NCBI GenBank assembly: GCA_000702685.1
Contig: JNJD01000007.1
Span: 186,001-250,000, forward strand
DNA length: 64,000 nucleotides
Direction of reading: 5' to 3'
Source: Lachnospiraceae bacterium AC2028
Lineage (GTDB): Bacteria > Bacillota > Clostridia > Lachnospirales > Lachnospiraceae
Shown: piece after piece, positions 36,260-44,990 of the stretch
Layout of the letters: each line of letters starts with the position of its first letter
Position numbering within the stretch: position 1 is the first letter of the stretch
Notes under the pieces: model-generated
What the model saw: only the letters and a program-made list of their open reading frames with translations
Databases searched by the model: none
Told to the model about the DNA's origin: nothing
Translations under genes and position numbers: made by a program

Positions 36260-36730
36260 ATGGATTATTTTATCGACGGAATCATCTGTGAAAAATGGCC
36301 CGAAAGATCAACGGAAGAAACACTCCGTGGCATCATGGAGTTCAACGAGCAGGATTTCATCATCCGGGGAACCGGAAGATATGAACCGAATCTCGTGGAT
36401 CTGAGAAAAGAAATGGGGAAAAACCTGCAGATTCTCAGAAATAACATCAATCACACGCAGGACCAGCTCGGAATGGTTCTCGGAGTAAACCAGTCGGATA
36501 TCTCAAACATAGAAAACGGAAACCGGATGCTCACAGTTCCCAAGATACGAATGCTGAGCTGCTACGTCCCCGACATCGACCTTAACGTACTCTTCGGAAA
36601 AAAGAGTAAATTCAAAAGACCCACCGATCAGAAATACTTCCTGGTCTGTTCCATCCTGAATCCCATCGGTTTTGATTATCTGAACGATCAATTGTCCATT
36701 CTTATGAATATCCCCAGATTTCACATATAG
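36260..36730 (+). CDS. XRE-family helix-turn-helix regulator
   Basis: The start is ATG 36260 (156 residues), 7 bases after GAGGG; the frame is open from 36164. An N-terminal segment of about 50 residues (MDYFIDGIICEKWPERS) precedes the HTH_3 fold: LRKEMGKNLQILRNNINHTQDQLGMVLGVNQSDISNIENGNRMLTVPKIRML. The C-terminal part is a short hydrophobic and charged tail without a recognised sensor domain. It is divergent from the TIR gene and followed 22 bases later by an unknown gene. It may bind the inverted repeat at 36117-36135. Confidence 0.85.
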   Translation: MDYFIDGIICEKWPERSTEETLRGIMEFNEQDFIIRGTGRYEPNLVDLRKEMGKNLQILRNNINHTQDQLGMVLGVNQSDISNIENGNRMLTVPKIRMLSCYVPDIDLNVLFGKKSKFKRPTDQKYFLVCSILNPIGFDYLNDQLSILMNIPRFHI

Positions 36731-36752
36731 ACCACAACAGAAAGAGGCGATC

Positions 36753-37613
36753 ATGAAGACGGAAAGCAGAGAAGACCCGCTGCTCTGGATAAACCGGGGC
36801 AAAAAAGATTATTTTACAGCAAAAGAAACCCTATGCATTTTCGGAGCCGAACCAAAGGGAAGAGTGGTTCCGGAGATCTCAAAGGTTTCAATGATATGGA
36901 AGGGCATGCTCATCACACTGTGCAAATACATCCATCAGGATGCCGAACAGCTTCTTGTCCCGGTAAACAGGGATGAAACGGCAGGCTGGAACGTTCCTCT
37001 CATCACACTGTTCAAAGATGCAATATCCAACACCGCGCTTCTCTTCCCTCCAAACATCTACGATATCAAAGCGGCATCATATATTGAATATTCACCGGCC
37101 GCCGAAAGCGGATATGATTTTGACGGCACCGCTCCGGTACAGGCGGCAGCCGAAAGCACGGACTTTTACGACATCGTATCCTCCGCATCCGGCTCGGGGC
37201 TGAAGCTCATCATAACAACATCCCCCCTCGTGGGCGATACTCCCCTCCTGTATCCCGGTCTCATGCTCACTGCAGGAAGAGCCGTTGACGCGGATCCCAC
37301 CGTGCTCGTCTGCGAACCCGGCAAGTTCTTTGTATTCGATAATCCGAATCTTAAAGAGTTCGAAGAATATATCGACAGATACAGGAAGAGATTCGGGCCG
37401 GATTCACCGGACCCGAGGATCTACAGATATTTTCGCAAAAACAGGATCCTTCTGAACAATTCCGATATGGACAGCGGGAAGGGACCTAACATACGCAAGG
37501 AAGCAAAAATCCCCCGAGGCAGCGTGATAAGCGCCTGGGGGGATACGGAATACAGGATCGAACTCCTCGAATGGAAGAAAAACATCGGAAAGCCTAAGGA
37601 ACCTCTTATGTGA
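36753..37613 (+). CDS. Protein of unknown function downstream of the XRE regulator
   Basis: The 286-residue protein has no signal peptide or membrane segment. The C-terminal half holds LIITTSPLVGDTPLLYPGLMLTAGRAVDADPTVLVCEPGKFFVF. The spacing LLYPG...L...V..P faintly recalls the DUF5688 proteins common in Lachnospiraceae, but the match is too weak to assign. The N-terminus contains WINRGKKDYFTAKETLCIFG. AGAGGCG precedes the ATG, 22 bases after the XRE stop, so the two are probably cotranscribed. The 3' end overlaps the convergent ABC gene by 8 bases. Confidence 0.7.
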   Translation: MKTESREDPLLWINRGKKDYFTAKETLCIFGAEPKGRVVPEISKVSMIWKGMLITLCKYIHQDAEQLLVPVNRDETAGWNVPLITLFKDAISNTALLFPPNIYDIKAASYIEYSPAAESGYDFDGTAPVQAAAESTDFYDIVSSASGSGLKLIITTSPLVGDTPLLYPGLMLTAGRAVDADPTVLVCEPGKFFVFDNPNLKEFEEYIDRYRKRFGPDSPDPRIYRYFRKNRILLNNSDMDSGKGPNIRKEAKIPRGSVISAWGDTEYRIELLEWKKNIGKPKEPLM

Positions 37614-39420
37614 ACGCATCCAGCTGTGATTCGACCAGCCTTCTGTAATTACCGTTTTCTATCTTCATCAGTTCTTCATGCGTTCCCTTTTCCTCTATCA
37701 TTCCGTGGTCCACATACATGATGCAGTCCGCATTCCTGATGGTGGAAAGTCTGTGGGCGATGATGAACGAGGTGCGTCCCTGCAGCATTCCGGCAAGACC
37801 CTCCTGAAGAAGAATCTCGGTCTCGGTATCTATCGCTGCGGTTGCCTCATCGAGTATGAGGATCTTGGGATCCGCAAGAACCGCTCTTGCGAAGGAGATG
37901 AGCTGTCTCTGTCCGGCGGAAAGTCTCGAACCCCTTTCGTTGACCTGCGTCTCATATCCCTTCTCGAGGGAAATTATAAAGTCATGCGCACGCACCGTCT
38001 TGGCCGCCCTGATGACATCGTCGTCCGAAGCTTCCTTGTTGCCGTATCTGATATTGTCCATTATCGTGCCGGAGAAGATGAATGAATCCTGCATCATCAC
38101 ACCCATCTGGGTCCTGAGTGACTTGATGGTGACATCCTCGATATTGACGCCGTCTATGAGGATCTCTCCGGAAGAGACATTATAGAATCTGCTTATCAGG
38201 TTGACGATGGTGGTCTTGCCGGCGCCGGTGGGTCCTACTATCGCATAGCTCTCTCCGGGGTTGACCTTGAAGGAAACTCCGTGCAATACCTCCACTCCGT
38301 CTTCGTATGCAAATCTTACGTCTTTGTATTCAACCTCACCCCTGATGGGAGGCATCAGTCCGGCGTCCTCCTTATCCTTGACAAGAACCGGAGCGTCGAT
38401 GGTCTCGAATATTCTCTCAAGATATGAAATGGCGGTCAGGAGCGAATTATAGAAATTCGCAAGTGTCATGATGGGCTGCCAGAATCTTGAAGCGTATCCG
38501 GCAAATGCGATCAAAAGTCCGGCGGTTATCGTGACACTGCCCTTTGCAAGCCAGCCTATACCGAGAACATAGATGATGCTCGCGGAGATGACATTGATGT
38601 TGTTGATGACGGGCCAGAGTATGAAATTATACTTGACCGCGGTAAGCCAGGATTTCTGTGCTTCCTTATTGAGAACATTGAAATAATCGGTGTTGTAATC
38701 TTCCCTTACGAATGACTGCGTGACACGTATACCGTTCACAGACTCGGCGATATAAGCATTAAGATTGGACTGCTTATTGGATTGTATCTGCCATGCCTTG
38801 TGCTGTCTGCTCTTGATGAACACGATGATGAATACCAGAACGGGCATTCCGCACAGGACTATGAGAGTAAATCTCACGTCGAGATACAGCATATAGACCA
38901 CAATGAATATCATGGAAAAGATATCCGTGATCGTATTGACTATACCGTTGGACAGAAGGTCCGAAAGGTTGTTGACGTAGTTAACGACCCTTACCTGGAT
39001 CTTGCCGTGAGGCTTGTCATCAAAGTAAGAGAATGGAAGCTCCTGAAGGTGTATGAACAGTTCTCTTCTGAGATTATATATAATGCCCTGTCCGACCTGT
39101 GATGTAAGCTTGATCTTGGCTCTCGTTATGAGTGCGCAGGTCACGGTTATAAGGAAAGTCAGCGCCGAATAGAAAACTATCTTTTTGATCGCTTCGTCTT
39201 CCGTGAGACTGTTCCCGAAATTCGACTCCGTTACCACATCCATTACATTCTTCATGAATATGGGGATCAGCATCGAAAGACCGCTTGATACGATCATAAT
39301 GCCAACCGCAAGCGACAGCTTTCCCTTGAACGCGCCGACATACTTTCCCAGCCGCTTCAGCTGTTCTAAGTCAAACGACTCTTCTAAGATCTCATCTTCA
39401 TTTATCTTGTTTCTTGCCAT
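37606..39420 (-). CDS. ABC exporter half-transporter with complete catalytic site
   Basis: The 604-residue protein is a type IV ABC exporter half: six membrane helices in the first 330 residues, with ELPFSYFDDKPHGKIQVRVVNYVNNL (coupling region). The ATPase domain has Walker A GPTGAGKTT, ABC signature LSAGQRQL and Walker B ILILDEATAAIDTETE with the catalytic Glu, then IAHRLSTIRNAD (H-loop). It follows the partner gene by 51 bases, and the two should form a heterodimer of the BmrCD/LmrCD/TM287-288 class exporting drugs, lipids or peptides. The C-terminal 8 bases overlap the convergent unknown gene. Confidence 0.93.
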   Translation of the reverse strand: MARNKINEDEILEESFDLEQLKRLGKYVGAFKGKLSLAVGIMIVSSGLSMLIPIFMKNVMDVVTESNFGNSLTEDEAIKKIVFYSALTFLITVTCALITRAKIKLTSQVGQGIIYNLRRELFIHLQELPFSYFDDKPHGKIQVRVVNYVNNLSDLLSNGIVNTITDIFSMIFIVVYMLYLDVRFTLIVLCGMPVLVFIIVFIKSRQHKAWQIQSNKQSNLNAYIAESVNGIRVTQSFVREDYNTDYFNVLNKEAQKSWLTAVKYNFILWPVINNINVISASIIYVLGIGWLAKGSVTITAGLLIAFAGYASRFWQPIMTLANFYNSLLTAISYLERIFETIDAPVLVKDKEDAGLMPPIRGEVEYKDVRFAYEDGVEVLHGVSFKVNPGESYAIVGPTGAGKTTIVNLISRFYNVSSGEILIDGVNIEDVTIKSLRTQMGVMMQDSFIFSGTIMDNIRYGNKEASDDDVIRAAKTVRAHDFIISLEKGYETQVNERGSRLSAGQRQLISFARAVLADPKILILDEATAAIDTETEILLQEGLAGMLQGRTSFIIAHRLSTIRNADCIMYVDHGMIEEKGTHEELMKIENGNYRRLVESQLDAFT

Positions 39421-39471
39421 CTTTTATCTCCGCCGGATAAGTAATTCCTGTCCGGTAATAAACTCTTTCGG

Positions 39472-41250
39472 TCACGCGGTCTGCGATTTAAGGTTTCCGA
39501 GCTGATGTTCGTAAACGGTCCTGTAATATCCGTCCTCTGCAACAAGCTCCTTATGTGTACCCATCTGGGTGATCCTGCCGTCTTCAACCACAAGTATCAC
39601 ATCCGCGTCCTTGAGTGATGAAATGCGCTGTGCGATTATGAACACGGTCTCATTTTCCAGGAGCTTAAGGTCCTTCTGGATCTGGGACTCAGTCTCCATA
39701 TCAACCGCGGACGTGGTATCGTCGAGGATAACTATCGCAGGCTTTTTAAGGATGGCTCTCGCGAGTGCGATCCTCTGTTTCTGGCCGCCGGAAAGACCGA
39801 TGCCTCTTTCACCGACAACCGTGTCATATCCGTCCGGCATCTCACTGATGAAACCGTCGGCATCCGCCATCTTGGCTGCCCACTTGACCTGATCGAGCGT
39901 GCAGTCGGGATCGCCGTATGCGATATTGCCTTCTATCGTATCCGAGAAAAGGAAAACATCCTGCATCGCAAGTCCGATGCCGTCTCGCAGGGTGTGAAGC
40001 TCCATATCCCTTACATCGATTCCGTCGACAAGGACCGCTCCGTCGGTAACATCATAGAATCTGCATATAAGATTCATTATCGTCGTCTTGCCGGATCCCG
40101 TTGCTCCGAGTATTCCAACCGTCTCTCCCTGCTTTACCTTAAACGAAACATGATCGAGTATGGGTTCGCCTTCGACTTTGTAGGAGACGTCCCTGAATTC
40201 AACCTCTCCCTTTATCTTCTTTTCATTCTTCGGTTTGGAAGGATTGGTGATCTGCGGCTTTTCTGAAACGGTCGTATAGATCTTGACCACCGATGTCGTA
40301 AATCTCTGGTAATCGTTGATCAGCCATCCGAACATCCTCAGGGGCATGTTGAGCATCCACAGATATGAGTTGACTATGACCATGTCACCGAGAGTCATGG
40401 CGCCCTTGACGCACATTATTCCGCCGACCAGCATCAGTATTACGGTAAGGAACGAAGCGCAGACTTCGAAAATGGGTACGTACTTTGTCCACACCTTGGC
40501 GGCATCAAGCTCCGCATCGCGGTAAGCGGCATTTTCAACATCGAACTTCTCGATCTCGTAATCTTCCTTGGCAAATGCCCTGACAACGCGGTTGCCGCTG
40601 ATATTCTCCTGGGCAAATGCATTAAGCGAAGAGAATCTGTCCCTGATCTTCATGAACTTCGGCTTGATGGTTTTGGACTGAAGATACGTGACAAACGCAC
40701 TTATCGGAAGCACAGCCATCATGGCCAGTCCGATCCTCCAGTCTACAGAGAAGATCATGATGAGAGCGATCACGAAAAGAAGAACATTTTCATAAATGGA
40801 ATAGATGACGTATGCGACGAAATGCCTGATGGCCATCATATCTCCGGTCTGACGGCTCATGAGGTCTCCGGTCCTGTTCCTGTTATAGAAGGAGAAATCC
40901 TTCTGAAGCAGGCTTCTGTAAACACCGTCCCTCATATCGTAGAGCATATCCTGTGAACAGGTCTCAAACAGCCACTGGGATATGAGCCTGATGACGGCAC
41001 GGACGAACTGGCATCCGATCATAAGCGCAACGGCTATCGGAAGAATTCCCATTCTCTCGGATATTCCTTTTCCGTCTCCGATAACATCATCGACTATGAT
41101 TCCCATGATCTTGGGATTGATTATGTTGAGGACCGCGCAGATCGTCACCAGAACAAGTCCCACCGCTTCCTTCCACTTATACTTGGCAAGATAGCGGTAG
41201 AACCATTTCATGGCTCTCTTCCATTCGGGATCATTCAATCTGTTTTTCAT
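39472..41250 (-). CDS. ABC exporter half-transporter with degenerate Walker B
   Basis: The 592-residue half has six N-terminal helices with KDFSFYNRNRTGDLMSRQTGDM, then Walker A GATGSGKTT, signature LSGGQKQR and Walker B IVILDDTTSAVD, where the catalytic Glu is replaced by Asp. IAQRISSLKDAD replaces the usual H-loop His by Gln. Such degenerate halves are normal in heterodimeric exporters, where only one of two ATP sites is active. It is the first gene of the pair, divergent from an AraC-type regulator that may control it. Confidence 0.93.
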   Translation of the reverse strand: MKNRLNDPEWKRAMKWFYRYLAKYKWKEAVGLVLVTICAVLNIINPKIMGIIVDDVIGDGKGISERMGILPIAVALMIGCQFVRAVIRLISQWLFETCSQDMLYDMRDGVYRSLLQKDFSFYNRNRTGDLMSRQTGDMMAIRHFVAYVIYSIYENVLLFVIALIMIFSVDWRIGLAMMAVLPISAFVTYLQSKTIKPKFMKIRDRFSSLNAFAQENISGNRVVRAFAKEDYEIEKFDVENAAYRDAELDAAKVWTKYVPIFEVCASFLTVILMLVGGIMCVKGAMTLGDMVIVNSYLWMLNMPLRMFGWLINDYQRFTTSVVKIYTTVSEKPQITNPSKPKNEKKIKGEVEFRDVSYKVEGEPILDHVSFKVKQGETVGILGATGSGKTTIMNLICRFYDVTDGAVLVDGIDVRDMELHTLRDGIGLAMQDVFLFSDTIEGNIAYGDPDCTLDQVKWAAKMADADGFISEMPDGYDTVVGERGIGLSGGQKQRIALARAILKKPAIVILDDTTSAVDMETESQIQKDLKLLENETVFIIAQRISSLKDADVILVVEDGRITQMGTHKELVAEDGYYRTVYEHQLGNLKSQTA

Positions 41251-41315
41251 TCAAAACCCCTTAAAACAAACCGTCGGGGTGTTCCCCACGGCATATCATC
41301 TGTTTTCATATACAT

Positions 41316-41344
41316 TTGATATTAAGGCAATCTGTTAGTAATAC
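41316..41344 (+). promoter_or_regulatory. Possible promoter of the AraC-type regulator
   Basis: Plus strand: TTGATA (41316-41321), 17 bases, TAATAC (41339-41344), about 60 bases before the chosen start. The same gap must hold the promoter of the divergent ABC pair; a candidate minus-strand pair is weaker. Confidence 0.4.
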
Positions 41345-41402
41345 AATGATTTTATATGCTTTATACTTGACTTTTTCTGCTTTGAGATGTCAGAATCAGG
41401 AT

Positions 41403-42215
41403 ATGATCAGAATTCCCTATGCAGGCTACAATTATTTTCACGAGAACGGCTGGGAGATAAACAGGCCCGGCGGTATGCATTTTTACAGCATCATCAGGAT
41501 ACGCAATCCGTTCTGGTATGAAGAAGACGGCAGGATGAAGTATGTGGACAGACCCGCATATCTGTTTTTCAGGCCCTCGGATCCGGAACACTTCTACCTC
41601 AGAAATGCACCGTATACCGATGACTGGATACATCTCGAAGCCGATGAAGGTGAGCTTGAAACCCTTTTTGACGAGTCCGGGCTTGTATTTGCGAAGGCCC
41701 TGATCGTCCATGACAGTTCGGAAGCCTCGTCCATAATGCAAAGCATTGCCGCCGAAGCCAGAAGAAGCGGCGAAAACCACGAAAAGATCATGGACTGCCT
41801 GGCCAGACTCCTCATATACAAGATCGGCGACCTCAGCAGAGTAAAGGAAGAATCGGACTTTAATTCCGGAACGCTCGAATCCTACAGATACAGATTCAAC
41901 ATCCTCAGAGGCCGCATATATCAGGGCGGTGAAGCCGCAAGAATAGGAAAAGTATCCGATCTTGCCGCCGAGATGAATATGAGCGTTTCATATTTCCAGC
42001 ATGTCTATAAGGCTCTCTTCGGAGTTCCGGTCACCAGGGATCTGATCATAGCCCGTATAGAATATGCGATCTATCTGCTCAGGAACAGGAATCTCTCCAT
42101 AGCTGAGGTGGCATCCATCTGCGGCTACGAGACGATAGAGCATTTCAACAGACAGTTCAAAAAAGAAAAAGGGTGCTCCCCCACGGATTACATGAAAGAG
42201 CACCGTATTGTTTAA
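41403..42215 (+). CDS. AraC-family transcriptional regulator
   Basis: ATG 41403 gives 270 residues (MIRIPYAGYNYF...); an ATG-less extension runs upstream to 41316. The N-terminal half looks like a cupin-type sensor (YNYFHENGWEINRPGGMHFYSIIRI). The C-terminal HTH_18 has VSDLAAEMNMSVSYFQHVYKALFGVPVTRDLIIARIEYAIYLLRNRNLSIAEVASICGYETIEHFNRQFKKEKGCSPTDYM, both helix-turn-helix motifs. It faces the ABC exporter pair and probably controls it in response to a small ligand, perhaps the exported compound. Confidence 0.88.
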   Translation: MIRIPYAGYNYFHENGWEINRPGGMHFYSIIRIRNPFWYEEDGRMKYVDRPAYLFFRPSDPEHFYLRNAPYTDDWIHLEADEGELETLFDESGLVFAKALIVHDSSEASSIMQSIAAEARRSGENHEKIMDCLARLLIYKIGDLSRVKEESDFNSGTLESYRYRFNILRGRIYQGGEAARIGKVSDLAAEMNMSVSYFQHVYKALFGVPVTRDLIIARIEYAIYLLRNRNLSIAEVASICGYETIEHFNRQFKKEKGCSPTDYMKEHRIV

Positions 42216-42227
42216 TATGTTTTCTTT

Positions 42228-43088
42228 TCAGATGATGTTCTTTATGCCGTCACAGATCCTGCGCGCAGCCACGGGGTTGTTCATCGTATAGATGTGCACA
42301 CCGTCGGAACCGGTCGCGATCAGGTCTATGATCTGGCTTATCGCATAGTAGAGGCCCGCATCAAAAAGGGCTTCTTTCTTTTCACCGTATTTATCAAGTA
42401 TCCTCTTGAATCTTTCGGGAAGCCTTGCTCCGCAGGTTGTGACCATCCTGTTTATGGTCTTGGCGGAAAGACAGGGCATGATGCCCGGAGTGATGGGGAC
42501 ATCTATTCCGGCGATCCTCGCATCCTCCACAAATCTGAAGAAATCCTCATTATCGAAGAAAAGCTGGCTCAGGAGCACCTCAGCACCTGCTTCGACCTTA
42601 GTCCTGAGTGCGGCCATCTCGGCAATGCGGTCGGGCGAATCGGGGTGGTTTTCGGGATAGCACGCTCCCGCGATACAGAAATCGGTCTTAGGTCTGATAT
42701 AGGTGATCAGGTCGGATGCGTGTGTGAAAACACCCTTGGCGGGAGCGTTCGGATTGGCATCGCCCCTGAGCGCCAGTATGTTTTCAATCCCGTTGTCTGA
42801 AAGCTCCCTGCAGAACTCATCGATCTCTTTTTCGTCATAGCAAAGGCAGGTCAGATGCGCCACGGCCTCGGTATGGTACTTTTCGCGGATCTTCCTGCAG
42901 ATGGCGATGGTCTTGTTGTTATTGGAGCTTCCGCCGGCACCGAATGTGACACTTATGTAATCCGGCTTAAGATCGCAGAGGATCTCAAGTGTTTCGTCTA
43001 TGTTCTCCAGTTCCTCTGCCGCCTTCGGGGGAAATATCTCGAAGGAGAGGACTCTGTCTTTATTTTGGTAGATTTCAGTCAGTTTCAT
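42228..43088 (-). CDS. metF: Methylenetetrahydrofolate reductase
   Basis: The 286-residue flavoenzyme reduces 5,10-methylene- to 5-methyltetrahydrofolate for methionine synthesis or the acetyl-CoA pathway. The N-terminal VLSFEIFPPKAAEELENIDETLEIL holds the conserved FEFFPP-like motif with its Glu. YISVTFGAGGSSNN and VAHLTCLCYDE are the folate- and FAD-binding segments. The length is normal for a MetF without a C-terminal regulatory domain. It stands alone between the AraC gene and fba. Confidence 0.96.
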   Translation of the reverse strand: MKLTEIYQNKDRVLSFEIFPPKAAEELENIDETLEILCDLKPDYISVTFGAGGSSNNNKTIAICRKIREKYHTEAVAHLTCLCYDEKEIDEFCRELSDNGIENILALRGDANPNAPAKGVFTHASDLITYIRPKTDFCIAGACYPENHPDSPDRIAEMAALRTKVEAGAEVLLSQLFFDNEDFFRFVEDARIAGIDVPITPGIMPCLSAKTINRMVTTCGARLPERFKRILDKYGEKKEALFDAGLYYAISQIIDLIATGSDGVHIYTMNNPVAARRICDGIKNII

Positions 43089-43147
43089 AACCTTTTCTCC
43101 TATAAACAGACTCTACTATATCACGTTCTTTGGTCAAAATACCAATA

Positions 43148-43176
43148 TTGACTTAAAACCCCTCACAAATTATTAT
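43148..43176 (+). promoter_or_regulatory. Promoter of fba
   Basis: Plus strand: TTGACT (43148-43153), 17-base spacer, TATTAT (43171-43176). AAGGAGG precedes the ATG at 43232. Sequence and spacing are near consensus, fitting a highly expressed glycolytic gene. Confidence 0.82.
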
Positions 43177-43231
43177 TGATACATACGAGTCTTTTCGTAA
43201 AAACATTCACTTTTTAAGGAGGTTTTTCGTT

Positions 43232-44200
43232 ATGGCATTGGTAACAACCAAAGAGATGTTTAAGAAAGCCTACGACGGCGGATATGCAGTCGGTGCTTTC
43301 AACGTCAACAACATGGAGATCGTTCAGGGTATCACTGAAGCTGCAGGAGAGCTTGAGAGCCCTGTAATCCTTCAGGTTTCCAAGGGCGCTAGAGCATACG
43401 CTAACCACACCTATCTTGTAAAGATGGTTGAGGCAGCTGTTCAGGAGAATCCCCAGATTCCCATCGCTCTTCACCTTGATCACGGTGATACCTTTGAGCT
43501 CTGCAAGTCCTGTATCGACGGCGGATTCACTTCCGTTATGATCGACGCTTCTTCCAAGTCCTTCGAGGACAACATCGCTCTTACCAAGCAGGTAGTTGAG
43601 TATGCTCACGATCACGGCGTAGTCGTTGAGGCTGAGCTCGGAACTCTCGCAGGTATCGAGGATGAGGTTCAGGTTGAGGCAGGTAAGGAAGCTTACACCA
43701 GACCCGAAGAGGTTGAAGAGTTCGTAGACAGAACCGGATGCGACTCTCTCGCAATCGCAATCGGAACCAGCCACGGTGCTTACAAGTTCACCGCTGCTCA
43801 GTGCACCAGAAACGCTGACGGCATCCTTGTTCCCCCTCCGCTCCGTTTCGACGTTCTCGAGGAGTGCATCAAGAGACTTCCCGGATTCCCCATCGTTCTT
43901 CACGGATCATCTTCCGTTCCCCAGGAATTCGTAAAGATGGTCAATGAGTACGGCGGAAACATGCCCGATGCTATCGGTATCCCCGAGGATCAGCTCCGTG
44001 AGGCTGCTAAGCTCGCTGTATGTAAGATCAATATCGACTCCGATATCCGTCTTGCAATGACCGCTACCATCCGTAAGTACTTCGTTGAGCATCCCGATCA
44101 CTTCGATCCCAGACAGTATCTCAAGCCCGCTCGTCAGGCTGTTAAGGATATGGTCGCTCACAAGATCGTCAACGTTCTCGGATCCGATCACAAGATCTGA
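43232..44200 (+). CDS. fba: Class II fructose-bisphosphate aldolase
   Basis: The 322-residue zinc enzyme splits fructose-1,6-bisphosphate into two triose phosphates. The active-site motifs are HLDHGD (Asp83 and His84), VEAELGTLAG (Glu135) and IAIGTSHGAY (His181), with HGSSSVPQEFV and KINIDSDIRLA completing the phosphate site. Codon use is strongly biased (GCT, CGT and CTT), unlike its neighbours, as expected for an abundant protein. A terminator follows 13 bases after the stop. Confidence 0.97.
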   Translation: MALVTTKEMFKKAYDGGYAVGAFNVNNMEIVQGITEAAGELESPVILQVSKGARAYANHTYLVKMVEAAVQENPQIPIALHLDHGDTFELCKSCIDGGFTSVMIDASSKSFEDNIALTKQVVEYAHDHGVVVEAELGTLAGIEDEVQVEAGKEAYTRPEEVEEFVDRTGCDSLAIAIGTSHGAYKFTAAQCTRNADGILVPPPLRFDVLEECIKRLPGFPIVLHGSSSVPQEFVKMVNEYGGNMPDAIGIPEDQLREAAKLAVCKINIDSDIRLAMTATIRKYFVEHPDHFDPRQYLKPARQAVKDMVAHKIVNVLGSDHKI

Positions 44201-44213
44201 TAATGAGTATGTT

Positions 44214-44244
44214 AAAGCCCCGGCAGCTGCCGGGGCTTTTTTAA
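44214..44244 (+). terminator. Rho-independent terminator of fba
   Basis: A 26-base perfect palindrome (44214-44239) forms a GC-rich hairpin with TTTTTT after it on the plus strand. Confidence 0.93.
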
Positions 44245-44276
44245 TACCCTGAAACATCAATATGCATTTTGCGGAT

Positions 44277-44936
44277 TCAGTTCATCTTCCAGTTTTTGAA
44301 GTGTTTCTTCTCGCCTCTCCAATATGCTGTAAAATCATCCCTTGTTCCGTGGAAGAATATTCCTTCCGTAAAATTGCACCAGTTTTCTCCCTCAAGTCCG
44401 GTCTTAAGATCGAACAGTGCGCTTGCGATGATGACAACATGTCCGTCATGTGAACAGATCAGATCCAGCTCGCCTTCGGATGAAGGCACCGAGAAGATCG
44501 CATTGATCATGGGAAGTGCCGCTTCATCCAGCGTAATACCGGCTGTATACTCAGGGATATTGTTCTGAAGTCCGTAGTAAAACTGATACCACCCTATTCC
44601 GGATTCCAATGCGGGGCCGAGTCCTTCGATATGTGCAAAAGGCTTTACCTTCTCTATCTCGGGATTCTCTATTCCCGCACCTCTTGCTATCTCAGTTGCC
44701 GTCTGGACGCATCTTTTTACAGGGCTCGCATAGAATCTGCCTATCGGAACATCCAGATTGGCTCCGATACGGTTGGCGATCTCAATACCTTCGGGTGTCA
44801 GCAGCAGATTTGAATAATCGCCGTCAACGGGATTATCGAATCTGATAGAGTGCCTCATATAAACTTTTATATTCGTGTCCTTGGGAAGCTTAAGTGCATC
44901 CTCTTTCATAAGAGGGCTGATCGCATCAAAGATCAT
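44277..44936 (-). CDS. Histidine phosphatase family protein
   Basis: The 219-residue protein has the phosphohistidine motif VYMRHSIRF (Arg28, His29), the second Arg in ASPVKRCVQTA, and LICSHDGHV, carrying the second catalytic His. The HSIRF version, where Ser replaces the Gly of RHG, is less common. Family members dephosphorylate sugar phosphates, phytate or proteins. The substrate is unknown. It lies after the sensor-kinase operon, 54 bases past its last stop, with a possible TATAAT promoter at 44976-44981. Confidence 0.85.
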   Translation of the reverse strand: MIFDAISPLMKEDALKLPKDTNIKVYMRHSIRFDNPVDGDYSNLLLTPEGIEIANRIGANLDVPIGRFYASPVKRCVQTATEIARGAGIENPEIEKVKPFAHIEGLGPALESGIGWYQFYYGLQNNIPEYTAGITLDEAALPMINAIFSVPSSEGELDLICSHDGHVVIIASALFDLKTGLEGENWCNFTEGIFFHGTRDDFTAYWRGEKKHFKNWKMN

Positions 44937-44990
44937 TTGTCTTTATCTCCGGGAAAAATTTGTTAACTTCCATTGATTATACAACATAAA

